The notes beneath the pieces were generated by a model that worked only from the letters and a program-made list of their open reading frames with translations, was not told where the DNA came from and did not search any database. From contig JAZBQD010000015.1 of NCBI GenBank assembly GCA_036583965.1, positions 27,688,310 through 27,752,309 of the forward strand: a DNA stretch of 64,000 bases, given 5' to 3'. The position numbers and the translations under genes are program-made. Each line of letters begins with the position of its first letter. Position 1 is the first letter of the stretch. Below are positions 52,513-64,000 of the stretch, one piece after another. The stretch is from Prunella strophiata (Eukaryota; Chordata; Aves; Passeriformes; Prunellidae).

Positions 52513-52651
52513 TATTTTTCATATCAATGAAAAATAAATATATACCAGTCAGTATATACCAGTTTGTGAGCGGTAATGAACATGCTCTGTACCAAGTAGC
52601 TTTTCAGAGGAATTTGTTCACTTTATGCAAGCATGCCCTTTCTCTCCATAT

Positions 52652-52710
52652 CTCATAGAATAATTAAGGTTGGAAGAGGCCTCTAGGATCACCAATTAAT
52701 TCAAGCTGAA
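52652..52710 (-). mobile_element. CR1 LINE 3'-end fragment, minus orientation
   Basis: The plus strand reads CTCATAGAATAATTAAGGTT, GGAAGAGGCCTCTAGGATCA, which is the reverse complement of a CR1 3' terminus. It faces the plus-strand CR1 at 52376-52512, so two CR1 3' ends converge about 140 bp apart. Confidence 0.75.
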
Positions 52711-52859
52711 TTTTAGAATTAATTACCTTAGCATCAAATACCTTATATTTTTGCCATAATGGCTTTCATCATCATTTAATTTTTAAGTTAATGATTTCAA
52801 ATCTGTACTTGTTGCAGACAACATGCTCTGTATACTCCACTACACGAGTGGCTGTACTG

Positions 52860-53350
52860 ATGCCTGGAGAGGCTACCTAGAACAGAGGCTAGACAGAGTT
52901 AGAGAATAAAGTGGGTATTTAATAGAGGCCTTTAACAGATATACCTTGGGCAGTGCAAAAGCCTGGCAGAGGCTACACCCAAGATGGATTGCAGTCACAA
53001 GTTTTCTCAGACTGATATAATTTTGGTCTGTTTGCATATCAGAGGTTAATTGTTGAATTATAGCTTCAAGTAATGAAGTCACATTGTCCTGGTTTGCTGC
53101 TTTTCCCGATTCACTTTTGTTTACACTTTCTGGGGCCTGAGGCTAACATGGTGTGACCTTGGTTCCCAGGCGCAAAAGAATTGTTTAGTCTGACCAAAAT
53201 GTGATGAGAGCTTACTAACACTCTATATGAAGTTCAGAGTTATATACTCATCCAGTACAGGATGTGAAAAATATAAAAGCTAAAACTTAAGGCATCGATA
53301 CTAGTCTGATTTTTCTATTGCCCAGCATTCCTGTTAGATCCAGCCTTTGT
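52860..53350 (-). mobile_element. Old LTR-like region, minus orientation
   Basis: On the minus strand the block GGTGTAGCCTCTGCCAGGCT, a CTATTAAATACCCAC stretch (ATTAAA-type polyadenylation signal) and TCTAACTCTGTCTAGCC resemble the R-U5 end of avian endogenous retroviral LTRs. Farther right TGTCCTGGTTTGCTG (53084-53098) and a region with raised GC and CpG (53100-53180) may be the U3 part or a second element. I could not define TG...CA ends or a target duplication, so both boundaries are approximate. Confidence 0.45.
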
Positions 53351-55194
53351 TTAACAATAGATATAGCAGGCAGCATTGGCCTTTTTTTTTAAGTAAGACA
53401 AATTTTATGATTCTGCAGGTGCTAAAAATTGCACATTTTTACTAGCCAATATAAACAACATCCTTTATTGTTACAAAGTAACTTGAATATTTAATCCTAA
53501 AAAAAATAATTTGCAGACATCACTTACAAAATCTACTTTTTCCTGTTTGATCTGCATTCCTACAGTCCCTATCACAACAACTATTGCAAAATATTTTACT
53601 TCTCTTAGTTAGTCTATGCCTACATCTTTCAAAGCCATGCACCATTAATTCATAAGAAAGTTGCTGATTCTGTCCTAGCTTATAAACTTTGACACATGCT
53701 AGAGTATGCTTAAAACTGAAACATGCTTTAGCACATGTATGGATTAAATATACATTGCTTACCTTTTCAGGACCTGTAGGTTTTACTGGTTATTTTTAAA
53801 ATTTTCCTGATAAAAGCAGTGATTGAAATATTCACTCTTTGCCTATGTACAAAATATTCATAAGCAGAGCTGTTTAAAGTGTACTCTGAAGAAAAAGAAT
53901 GATGAAGAAATAGTTCTGGAGCAATAAAATTGTTGTTGATTTTATTTGATTAACAGTCTCAGGCAGAAAATAAAGAGATTAGAAGTTGAAAAAACAAAAT
54001 ACCTCATTTCAGTTTTGTCACACAGAAATGTGTAAATGCATTGTATTAATAAAACAGGGATTGAATATGTTCAGTAGATCTCAAGAAATTTTATTTATAT
54101 ACATTTCTGAAAGGCCAGTGAACCAAAATATCTATTATTTGCACAAGTCTACTCATGAATACTGAGTGCTAAACCTACCTTTTTTTTTACTCTTTTTTCT
54201 TTCAAATGCTTGAAATAAGATATCTCCTTGGCTATATCTGTCAGTCTCTCTATATCTGAATATTTCTTCCTGATACATTCAAGTACCTACTGTTTTTCTG
54301 GTTACTATACACTGAGGATTTCACAACAGGACTTCCATCAGGCACTGCTGCTCTACACAAAGAGATGTCATGGACATCACATGTCTTCATCTCTAATGTG
54401 CAGCTAAGTGATCTTTGGAGATTTTCAACATCCCATAGTCTTTTTGAAACTTGGAACAAATACATTTTGAAACCAGATTTGATAGACTTGTTGTCCATGT
54501 GAGCTGTAAGTCAAAGCTGGTGGTATTCAAAAAGGCTGCATAAACACTGATTATACTGAAATACCTAAAGGCAAATGCTTAAGGCTCACTGGGCGGCAAA
54601 ATGTTGCTCTCACTTTGTATCCGCCAGTTTTGTAGCTTCCTCATCTCAATTATGTTCAGTAATTCAGAAAGAGGTAGCCAGACACTACTTTAGGTTCCAT
54701 GGAGTTGTACACATGTTTAAGGACAAATCCAGGCAATCCCTTGAGGGATTTCATTGCCCAGAAAAAGTGCAAAATTCAGCTATGCAACGTTGATGATTGA
54801 TTCTGTTCATTACAGAAATAAATTGTCAAAAATCCCTAAATTCTCTTAGCATCTCATTAAAGTACTCATTTGTTAGAAGCTAACTTCTATAAAGCATCAT
54901 ACAGTAACAATGCCTTATTTTACTTTTTGACATTTGAAAGTCCTTTGAGAGAGTCTGCTGAGCAGTAATATCATATTTGATAAATGCATACAGCTTTTTT
55001 GGTGTGGTCAGAACCAAGATGTTCAAAGGAATCTCCAACATTAAGATGTTACCTGCAATCATCCAAATACCCTGGATTGCTAATATTTTCTTGGGTTAGG
55101 AAAAAACAATATCAAAAGTGACCTTTTTGTGTGTTCTATTACAGTGACAAGTTTTATTTCTTCAAATTTTACTTATCATATACTCTAGTTTTTG
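53351..55194. other. Unique non-coding stretch
   Basis: No gene or clear repeat recognised. Short frames at 54250-54498 and 54575-54793 have no recognisable motif. Confidence 0.5.
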
Positions 55195-55870
55195 TCTTCA
55201 TGTACCTGATGATGCCAAACTTCAAGGTGCTGTCAACCCTCTTGAGGGACTGGAGACAATAGAGAGGGGTCTAGATAAATTGGAGTTGCATAATGAACAA
55301 GTGGGATGAAATTAAACAAGGCAATATGCTGGATCCTGCCCCTAGGACAGAATAATGCCAGGCACAGATATAAATTGGTAGAGGAGTGGCTGGAGGGATC
55401 TGGGGGCGCTGGCTGTCAGCAGCCTCAGTAGGAGTCAGCAGTGTGAGTCCAGGCAGCCCAGAAGGCAAATGCCATCCTGGGATGCACCAAGCTCAGCATG
55501 CCCAGGCAGTCAGAAGAGATCATCCTGCTGTGTTCAGTGTTGGTGCAGCCTCACCTTGAGTGCTCTGTGCACTTCTGGGCCCCACAGTTTCAAAAGGATG
55601 TGAGGGTCCTTGAACATGTCCAGAGGAGGTCATCAAAACTGCTGACAGGGCTGGAAAGAATGTCCTGTAAGGAGCAGCTAAGAACTTCGGGTTTGTCTAG
55701 TTTGGAGAAAGAGAGGCTGAGGGGTAACCTTATTCTCTACAACTTCCTGAAGAGGGGACATAAAGAGGGACATGCTGAGCTCTTCTCCCTGGTATTCAGT
55801 GACAGGACCCATGGAAATGGTTCAAAGCTATGCCATGGAGGCATAGCCTGAACTGTGAGCAGCATTTTTT
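55195..55870 (+). mobile_element. CR1 LINE, 5' portion of a split copy
   Basis: The sequence begins in the CR1 reverse-transcriptase ORF (TGATGATGCCAAACTTCAAG, equivalent to the DDTKL region) and continues to the end of that ORF and beyond. From 55498 to 55851 one plus frame of about 117 codons stays open and contains CR1 ORF2 C-terminal signatures such as VLVQPHLECSVHFWAPQF, LEHVQRRSSKLLTGLERMS, LSSLEKERLRGNL and SDRTHGNGSKL. The copy is interrupted at about 55870 by an LTR and resumes at 56181. Although this tail is open, the element is 5'-truncated and cannot encode a full protein. Confidence 0.95.
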
Positions 55871-56180
55871 TGTCATTATCAGCACAGATAAGGTTACTAG
55901 TTATATTAGCAAGTTCCAAAATGTTATCTTGCCAGTAAAAAGTCCCATACCTTTTCATAAGTTCTGTTCCTAGCAGTGCTGACTCCATTCCTCTTCTTCA
56001 CCACAGCACTGCTAACTGAATTCTGTCTCCTCCTATCTTCCTGGTCTCCTCCTTTTATACTACTCAATGTCATTGGAGGTACCTGTGTCCTATTAAGGGC
56101 ACACCTGTTCTAAATCTTAGTAATCAGAACAGCTGCAACTCTTTAGGGGATGAAATTACTTTCAGTACTTACCTCCCACA
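55871..56180 (-). mobile_element. 310-bp LTR nested inside CR1, minus orientation
   Basis: On the minus strand this block starts TGTGGGAGGTAAGTAC and ends GATAATGACA, with TG...CA ends. It carries a TATA-like box GTATAAAAGG (56051-56060) on that strand. It splits the CR1 exactly: left flank AGCATTTTTT and right flank TTTTTTTACC join to restore the CR1 motif GCATTT...TTACC. The target duplication is therefore a run of about 5-6 T's, whose exact length cannot be fixed. The short length and probable 5-bp duplication fit an ERVL-like LTR; no internal region is present. The minus frame at 55737-55988 straddles its border and is not a gene. Confidence 0.85.
56051..56060 (-). promoter_or_regulatory. 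TATA-like box in nested LTR
   Basis: GTATAAAAGG on the minus strand, about 120 bp from the element's 5' end. Core promoter by position only. Confidence 0.5.
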
Positions 56181-56363
56181 TTTTTTTACCAAGGGTGTGG
56201 TCAAATTCTGGAATGGGCTTCCTAGAGAGGTGGTTCGTCAGTATTTAAGAGGTGTTTGGACAGTGCTCATAACAACATTTGATCAGCCCTGAATTAATCT
56301 CACAGTTGCATGAGATGATCATTGTGGGTCCCTTCCAACAGAAATTGTCTATTCTATTCTATT
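56181..56363 (+). mobile_element. CR1 LINE, 3' portion of the split copy
   Basis: Continuation of the CR1 at 55195-55870 after the LTR insertion. It runs through ACCAAGGGTGTGGTCAAATT, GGGCTTCCTAGAGAGGTGGT, GAGATGATCATTGTGGGTCC and CTTCCAACAG, and ends with the repeated ATTCTATTCTATT terminus. Its tail resembles the subfamily of the copy at 30381-30640. Confidence 0.95.
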
Positions 56364-57393
56364 ACACTAAGTGAAAATCTACTAATTCATAAAATATTAT
56401 GTTAGAAGCCATTTCTTCAGTTTACATTTTTTTCTTGCTTGCATACTGAGTAGAAACAACACTCTTAGTATTCATAGTAAATTCATCACAGTCAAGCAAA
56501 AAGCATGGAATTCAAACATCAAGTATCAAGCGCTTCAAGTGTTCCATTCCATGCACAGAATAACACATATATAGCAAATATCTGTTTGGAGGAAATCCAA
56601 ACAACTTATGGTTAGCTCCCTGACAGCTGGCAGGGAAGCAAGTTCCCTCATATTTACCAGGTTTGTCTGTTTGTTTCAGTCCAATGAGTCAGAGGGAAAT
56701 TTGAGACCTATTACCTAAGAATAAAAATAAAAAGATTTCTGGGCTGCCTAATGAAGGTTGCCTGCACTTTGAGTGATTTCCATCTCCCCAGTGAATATTA
56801 ATTTTCTCAACTCTCCTTCAGGACAGGACTTACTATTCAGAGGAGCTTTGCTGTGTGTTATAGAAATCTTCACAATTCTGTGTCAGAAATTCAGGGTAAA
56901 ATTTGTTAAAGGATGTTAGGCTAAGCAGATCCTTCAAATTACTTGCTCATAAAGAAAATCTCAAGTGAAGCAAAGGTTCAATCAAAAATGCATATGAGCA
57001 CAGTGAAATGGAAATGGAAACCAGAACCATTTTAAATTGCCAGTTAATTAGTCAAGTCAAAAGAATTATCCTAGTGTTCTTTAAAGAACATCTGTTGTCC
57101 CTGGTTAGTTTAGGTATGCCAGAATAACAATGTGTTTTCACTGCACTCAATCACATTCTAGGTGGCATTTGTGGACTGCTTACAACAGAAAAAAAGGTAA
57201 CTGCCTTGCAAGGGTTGGACATCTGGAGGTTTGGAGACAAAGTACAGGAGTGGAGTGGTCTTTTGACTTGCAGGTACCAAACACAAAGCAGGGAAGGTAA
57301 AGAAAATACTACAAGACACTTCCATTTATTTTTATTTATACTAGCTGAGGCATTCAGGGATTATATTTTGCTGAAAGAGGCTGAAAATGGGAG
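56364..57393. other. Unique non-coding stretch
   Basis: Nothing recognised. The frame at 57206-57412 runs into the tandem duplication that follows and has no known motif. Confidence 0.55.
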
Positions 57394-57457
57394 TCTCATT
57401 CTTTATGGTTAATTCTAGTTCTGGACATCTCATTCCCTATGGCTACTTCTAGTTCTG
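57394..57457 (+). repeat. Two-copy tandem duplication, 34-bp period
   Basis: A 30-base core (starting TCTCATTC, ending TTCTAGTTCTG) occurs at 57394-57423 and 57428-57457 with four substitutions, separated by GACA. Confidence 0.8.
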
Positions 57458-60400
57458 AGCAATCTCAAGTATAGCTTGTGCAGTCTGGTTTAGGACTGAG
57501 GCAAAATTGCACTGTGTACAGCAGAGAAACCAGCATGCACAGGGCATATATGAAGCTGTCCACTCTGCACAACATTAAGAAAGAGAACTAAGCAGAGTGA
57601 GCAATTTTATCATCTGCATCCTCTTCAGACACCTGGGGATTATTGTAAGGGTATATGTGGAATCATGATTGGATGCAGGTAAGAAATTTTGGTGGACAAT
57701 TCCAGCTGAGGTACAGGAGATTTGTCCATTCCATTTCTACATTCTGACACCTGTACCTGGTGGGACTTGGGAACAGGTTAGCAGAACTCAAAGGAGACTG
57801 TCATATTTTAGTGTAAGTCCTGTGCCTTTCCCCAGAGCATAATAAAGAGTCTGATTTTTTAAAGGTTGCGACAGACAGTATGATGGTGAGACAATTGACA
57901 AAAGTAAAATGTGGGGATTAACAGGCCACTAGATTTGCTTGTAACTGCAGTGAGCCTGTACCAGTGGGTGTGGACAGGGATGGGGCTGAAGATAACTCCC
58001 TCTAAAAAGGTCATAAAGAGTGAAAATGGCATGATAACCTATACTGAACAAATTGCTGCCAGATAACTCCCAGATGAATGAAGTTAATAAAGTTTTGGGC
58101 TAATTAAACCATATCCCATGTGCTTTGTCGTTCTTTCTGCAGGTCAAGCACAATGAATAATTTAAAATGAGACTGCAAAATAGAGCTGTTTAACTAGCCT
58201 TTTGATTCCTTTCTCAAATTAGTAGCACCCATAGCTTTTTTGTTTCTCTTTATTTCCCTTCTAGCATTATTTAAAGCAAATTTGCATTTTCTAGGTAGGT
58301 TGCAATTGATGGCAAAACGGGGACTGCCATTTCAGCTAATATAGTATTAGGGCCTCTTCCTCATAGTCCATCCTTTGATATGTATATATATATATATATG
58401 TATAAAGCTATATTTATCATGTTGATCCTTTATGCTGTGTAGAATTCCCAACGTTCATTTTTCATGCTTCAGTTTCTAATGGGAAAACTAAATGAACATA
58501 AGAGGCATTAAATGAACATGAAAGCAGTCCAAATGTGGTTTGAAAATAAAGATATTAAAGCAGGTTGAATGTCCAGGAGGAAGAGCTCTCCATAAAAATC
58601 TCCTTTTATCTCCAGAACTTGTGCAATGCAGATATCTGCAGTGAAAACCTCATGTCTGCAGAGAGCTGAGTCAGAAAGTTCAGTTTCTAAAGTTGCTTTT
58701 AACCTGCAGCCCAGAAACCTCTGCAAGACTGTCAACAATTTTTAATGCATCCATGAAGGGTAAGCAGAGGAAAGAAAGTTTTTATTTTCAAAAGACTTTG
58801 GTTCAGTCCTCATACCTGTACCCTTGCTGGAAATTTTTGGGGTATCTGCAAATCCACAAAATAAAATATCTGCTGTAGACCAATTTAGTGTGTCACTTGC
58901 CTGCCCAGGTTCATCAAGGAAGGTGATGCTGGTGAATACTGTCATTGAAATAAGGACAAACCTCTGAGAAAAAGATGGAGCCCACTGATCCATCTCACCT
59001 GCTGCAGAAAATTACAATTGGCTCTGAATAATCATTGTCTTCGTTACCAGCCATTACCAGGATGAATGAATCTGAGCTAGAGGAAATAATATTAGCTTCA
59101 TTCCTACAAATGAGAAAATGTAGAACAGAGGAACAGAATGCAAATTGCAAAAGAGGTCATGATTTTTCAAAGCAATTTAATATTATATAGGATGCTTAAA
59201 TGTTCAAACTGCATTTTACATCACTTTCAATTGCACTGGAGACACTCAGTCCTTGTGCAGAACAACTCTTGGGATATAGCATCAAACATTCAGCAACCAA
59301 GTAGTAAATGAAAAGGAGTTTTTTTGTCTCTTAATTAATTGAACAGGTCAATTGACAAAACTAGGAACAAAACCCCAATTTTTAGAGCACCATTCAATGG
59401 ATTTAATGTACTGCTATTCCTTCTCTCCCTGTGTTTCTTTGAAGGACTAAATGGGCCTAAATGGTTAAAGGTGTCAAATGACCATATGATAGGACAACAT
59501 TAGATTGTTGAATAATGTCCAAGTAATGAATACAGAGGCTTTAGAGTACTTGTTTACCAAGGGTTTTCTTTTCAATAGTATTTCTTATTCCTTTATTTTT
59601 ATTGCACAGAGTATTTAGAAATAAAATTTCCTGCTTGATCAATTTACAGAAATGCTATTATTTATTCTTTCACACAGTCTTATCAGCCCCTTCAAGACCT
59701 GGCAGATGCCAGAGTCAGGTTCCTTAAGCCAGGGCTGTTAGCTGCCCTTCTGGTCATGGGTCACAGTATTGTTACAAAAGATGAAATCTCAGCTAGTTAA
59801 ACCAGTCTCTGTATTTAAATAAGAGGCAAAAGAATAAAACAGGAAAAAGGAAAACATCCCTAAGAAGGCAAAGGAAGCAAAAGATAATTATGAAGAGAAA
59901 AAAAACCCCTCTTGTTTATTCTTGTTTAGGATGAAATTTAATTAGAATCTTACAATTGCTTTAGTTGATTTCTAGCACTGCCTGCATTTTGAACAGCAGT
60001 TCCAAAGCCACCTCAGGCTCTGGATGACATTAGAAGGCAGAGTTCGTTTTCACTGTTTGTTATATTAACTTGTTTTTACTGCAGAAAATTTGGATTGCAA
60101 GATTCTGCACAATTTGTGTGGCATTTGTGACTATTTCCAGCTTATGAAATAAGATACATAAATAAAGATATTAACATCCTGCAAACATGACTCTCCTTTA
60201 CTAAACAGAATGCAGAATACCATGGAGAGATGCCTCCTGCACAATGAATGACACTGGGGTGCTATGGAAAAGTAGTCAGTGATCAAGCAGTGAAACCCCA
60301 CCAGAAAATATTATTGTTAAATCCCAGCTGGCATGTTCCCAGCACCAGGATGAGTATCCCAGGACTCCAGAGGCTGTTTCTGTCTCAGTATCCTTGCCTA

Positions 60401-60976
60401 AACATCCTGCTTCCCCCAAATGCCTGGCTCCAAATACTACCTTGGACAACAGGTCTGTTTGTTCTGGGTCCCTCCCTGATCGGTCACATTATGCCCTGAC
60501 TGACTCCTGGGTCCAACTTCACATACACACTCTAGGTTCCCACACTTGGATATTTTCCTGATTACCTTCCCAGGATTCCATCTTCCAAAATCTGGGTCTC
60601 TGTGCTAAACTTTTGGTCTAGTAGCTTTTTTGAAAGAAAAAGACACATTTCTCATATTTTGCAGTCTTTCCGCTTCTTCCTCATCTCTTCCCTTTCCTCC
60701 AAACAAAAGATATTTTAGTATTTCAAAGCAAAGCTACTGAATCATATGAACAAAACAACCTATTTTCCCCTAGCATCATTCTCAGAAAAGCTTGAAACAT
60801 TTTGATGCAAAGATTCAGCTGGAGGCAGAAATTGGCATGGAAAAATTCATCACAAACAGCTAGAGTCTGGCTGAGTTATAAGTAACTGAAAAAAGGTATG
60901 TATCAAGGAGATTGCTTGGCAACCTCAGGAACAGGCAATGCTACTTAGTTTTGCCTGAAAGAGGAAAGCTCCTGAC
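57458..60976. other. Mostly unique stretch, possible degraded LTR
   Basis: No gene recognised. At 57830-58141 there are two AATAAA signals (near 57840 and at 58086-58091); the second is followed by GTGCTTTGTCGTTCTTTC and TGCA, which resembles an LTR R-U5 end in plus orientation, but no 5' end or target duplication was found. A (TA)n run lies at about 58383-58399. Confidence 0.45.
58383..58399 (+). repeat. Short (TA)n run
   Basis: About eight TA units. Confidence 0.85.
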
Positions 60977-61003
60977 AAAAAAAAAAAAAAAAAAAAAAAA
61001 AAA
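60977..61003 (+). repeat. A27 run
   Basis: Twenty-seven uninterrupted A's. The sequence upstream does not resemble a processed gene copy that I recognise, so its origin is unclear. Confidence 0.9.
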
Positions 61004-63923
61004 GATATGTAAAAGATAAATAAGAAATTCTAAAGATGCCATACAAATACAGAGAGGAAGCTGCTGTACATTCATATACAAGTGTCACTTTTACAATATT
61101 AGATGTACAAAAGAAAAAACCCGTGTGGGGACTGCAGTGGGTGTATTTCTAATGCAGATGGACAGGGTCCTGCAGACCATGGGTGCCAAGTGTGACACCC
61201 AGAATCCATCTCTAGCTAATGCCCCCTAAACTGCCCCCAGTTTCAGTAATAGGTTCTATCACAAGGAAATTCCAAGGGCAGGTGGCAGAAGGAAGATGAG
61301 AGCTGTCACCTGTTGATGACCCAGAGGTTTGCATGGCAATCTCCCCCTTTCCTGGGGGTTCATTTCTCTGTCATCCAACACCTGTTTTGGTGTGGCCCTG
61401 CTGTGCAGCCTTGGCTCTGATCTCTGAGGAGACTGCTAAGTTGTGAGGAAGAGCTGAGGAGCTGCCCTCCTCTTCACTGGGGTGGTGAGAGCCACTGGCC
61501 CTCACAGCCCCATGATAAGCCCAAGGGACCAAGTGATAAAAAAGAGATGTGAATATGCAAAAAATTCTAAAGCAACAATCAGAGAATTGTAGATGTGAAC
61601 TCAACACAGATATTTCAGGGAGTAGTAGGCATGGACCCCTCTGCACCTGTCTGATGACCAGCAAAAACTCATCATGCCCCTTTTGCAGGTGATGATGATC
61701 AGCCTAACAACTCACTAACTTCAGCTCTCTGTTATGTGTTTTAGCTGCAATATCTGCCATGGTCTTAAAAAATGCACAGAATTTCTCTGTATGTGACAAA
61801 AAGTTCCTAGATTAAACAATCTAAGGAGGAAAGGTGATAGCACAGGTATGAAAGCAGTCATATTAACATAAAATGTTTTGATTATGGTGGGAAAACTTAT
61901 AATATTCATGTAAACAATGGTTAAACAACCAGAATTACTCTTTTATCTTCCTCTTTTCTAGCATGAATTAATAACTTAGTCATCAAGAAAAGTCATCCCA
62001 AAGAAACCTTGACAAAGCTGTATTGTAGTATTTGAGCTGAAAGAAACAGAAAGAAGACAGTGCAGTGTGTAAGTCCAGAAAATTGTGGAGCTAATCAATT
62101 CAGTCACATAATTTTTGCAGGCTAAATAAAATCAACAGTCACTTCACAGCACAGAAAACAGTAGCAATATCCAATGCTGTATAATCATTCCAGGTCTGCT
62201 TGTGCATTCTCTGCACACTCACTTGTTCAGAAGTCATTAGACATTTTGGTGCATAAAGAAATTTGGATTAGGTCTTCTACAAACTCCATAGGAACAAGAG
62301 TAATTAAAATTTATGACTTTACAGTCTGGCCATCCAGCCAGCTGATCCAAAGATTTGTATTTCAAGCAGAAACCTTTTGTTCAATCTCTGAACCAATTAA
62401 CCTTGCCAATTCCTCTGTATTTCTGCAACAGCAATGGTATATTTAGGGAATCAAAAACTGTAATTGGATCCTCTGCATGTATTCAATTCCCTATTCAATT
62501 TATGTTCCCTTCATATATCCTCCAAAACTTCTCATCTGCCTATTAGTACCTGTCCATAAGAACTAAAGGTACACAATGTATCACTCAAAGGCACAAAAAC
62601 ACCTTCTAAGTGAAGTCTCTTTCCCTGAGAAAAAAAAACCTAAGGGTTTCTAAACCTCTTTCTGACCCTGTCTTCATCTTGAACTGCACTAAGCTCTATC
62701 TAAATTATTTCTATCACCTTATCTAGGCCAGATTAATGGCAAGATAATCAAGAATATGTTTTTCATTGGCAGACCAATTGTAACACCTTCTATTTTAACT
62801 TGTGGCAAAACATTGTGGAGCTATATTCAAGCATGAGCTGGGATAAGAAGCCCCTGAATGCCTCACTTGCTCCCTTACTAAACATGTCAGTTTAGTATGT
62901 CTGAATAAACCTTCACACTTCATGAAAAAATGACCAGGACTGTTACAAAATTTAAAGCATTCTCATGGGGACTGACCTCATTGCATGAGGTGCAGAACTT
63001 CTTATGTTAAATGCTTTTAGATAATACAATTTTTGTTTATTCAATCCTCAACTGCTTAATTTTCCAGTATTGGTCCAGAAGCACATACACAATGGCAACA
63101 TGAAGCCTAAGACTGAAACTAAAACCTCTCTGAACTATAACCTCACATTCTACAAAGGAAACCCTTTCAAATAACATTGTAAAGAAAAGACATTTCACAG
63201 CAGCTGAAGGTTCAATTATTTTAATTTTTCTTTTTATTTTTTAAATGGATTAAAGTATCTTCCATCACTTAAATAATTAGTGGTCCTCTTGTTTTATTTA
63301 TGCAGTATCCATGCAACAATTTGTCTGCATTTGTGGCATGTCCAAATTACCTACAGTTTCTCCATGTATCTTGTCACAAAACTTGCCTTGAGAATTCCCT
63401 GCCTTTGTGAATTAACAGCAAGTCTCTGATTCAGAGATACTGCTCCCTGAATGGCAAACTTGCATTTTACTCCTTTTATTGGCACCCAGCACTCTGACTG
63501 GTGCTGTATGGCAGACATCTTCATTCACAAGAGAATATCAATGACAGATCACAATACAAATAGAAGAGAGCAAGGGAAATCTAAGATTCTGCCTCATATG
63601 AGGGAAAACATAAAAAAAGCAGCATCTTAGAGATGATACCATAGAAATGTTTATGGGGTATTTATAGTTTGTGAAATCAGCCTCTTTATAGTAGAGAAGA
63701 AATATTTCACGTGCAGTGCATTTGTCAGCACATGACAATGCAGGTGTATACCCATATATCACAGACATTTCAAGATACATCACTACACACATGGAAATGA
63801 GATACAAGATAAAGCTTTCCAAATGCAAATATTGTCAACAACTATAATAATAACAGTGACTTTGCTCTAGAAAAATTCCTTTGTTTTCACTGCTAAAAAC
63901 TGCAAAGGACTAAAAAAAACCAA
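61004..63923. other. Unique non-coding stretch
   Basis: No gene or transposon recognised. GC is slightly higher at 61.1-61.7 kb, where a 97-residue minus frame (61371-61664) shows no family motif. Confidence 0.5.
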
Positions 63924-63943
63924 AACACACACACACACACACA
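63924..63943 (+). repeat. Short (AC)n run
   Basis: About ten AC units followed by an A run. Confidence 0.85.
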
Positions 63944-64000
63944 AAAAAAAATAGCTAGAATAACATAAAACATGAAAGTATGATAAGTATTATCAAGATT

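Noticed and set aside
53768..53811. 44-nt minus-strand stretch with acceptor- and donor-like borders
   Set aside because: Too short and interrupted by stops in all frames; not distinguishable from chance.
55854..56180. Starting the nested LTR at TGTGAGCAGC (55854)
   Set aside because: CR1 sequence continues to AGCATTTTTT; starting at TGTCATTATC (55871) restores the CR1 reading across the insertion and leaves a T-run target duplication.
1..64000. tRNA genes, CRISPR arrays, prokaryotic operons or phage genes
   Set aside because: None seen; the repeats present are CR1, LTRs and microsatellites, and there is no gene-dense organisation on either strand.

Overview
This window looks like non-coding vertebrate DNA, most probably from a bird. 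It is AT-rich and CpG-poor. It contains many 5'-truncated copies of a CR1 LINE whose 3' ends carry the ATTCTATGAT-type terminus, several solo retroviral LTRs with TATA and polyadenylation motifs, and many microsatellites and A-tracts. I saw no tRNA, rRNA, CpG island, bacterial-style operon or CRISPR array. No reading frame matches a host protein I recognise. The only recognisable protein-coding remnant is the C-terminal end of the CR1 reverse-transcriptase ORF near 55.5 kb. The window could be a gene desert or lie inside a very long intron; the sequence alone does not decide this.

Layout. 1-10 kb is mostly unique AT-rich sequence with a near-perfect 34-bp palindrome (2.84 kb), a short CR1 3' end (3.03 kb) and a 40-bp direct repeat whose copies lie 1,020 bp apart. 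At 10.4-10.8 kb there is a solo LTR with a 6-bp target duplication. 12.5-16.5 kb holds TG, GATA/GACA and AC microsatellites and two CR1 copies in opposite orientation. 16.5-27.9 kb is mainly unique, with one CR1 at 26.1 kb. At 27.94-28.56 kb lies the clearest element in the window, a 625-bp solo LTR in minus orientation flanked by perfect 6-bp repeats. 28.6-41.3 kb is mostly unique with three CR1 fragments. At 41.30-41.80 kb there is a second minus-orientation LTR with a 5-bp target duplication and an internal A27 tract. 44.2-44.6 kb is a plus-strand CR1. 52.4-56.4 kb is the most repeat-dense part: two convergent CR1 3' ends, an old LTR-like region, and a long CR1 split by a younger 310-bp LTR. 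56.4-64 kb is mostly unique, with a 34-bp-period tandem duplication, an uncertain LTR-like tail and an A27 tract.

No set of genes works together here. The history that can be read is one of retroelement insertion: old CR1 copies, later LTR retroviruses reduced to solo LTRs by recombination, and one clear nesting event. I found no convincing undescribed biological system. The most testable leads are a few stretches with splice-like borders (9.1, 24.5, 32.9 and 50.4 kb), a protein-like minus-strand stretch at 40.3-40.8 kb, and the palindromes.
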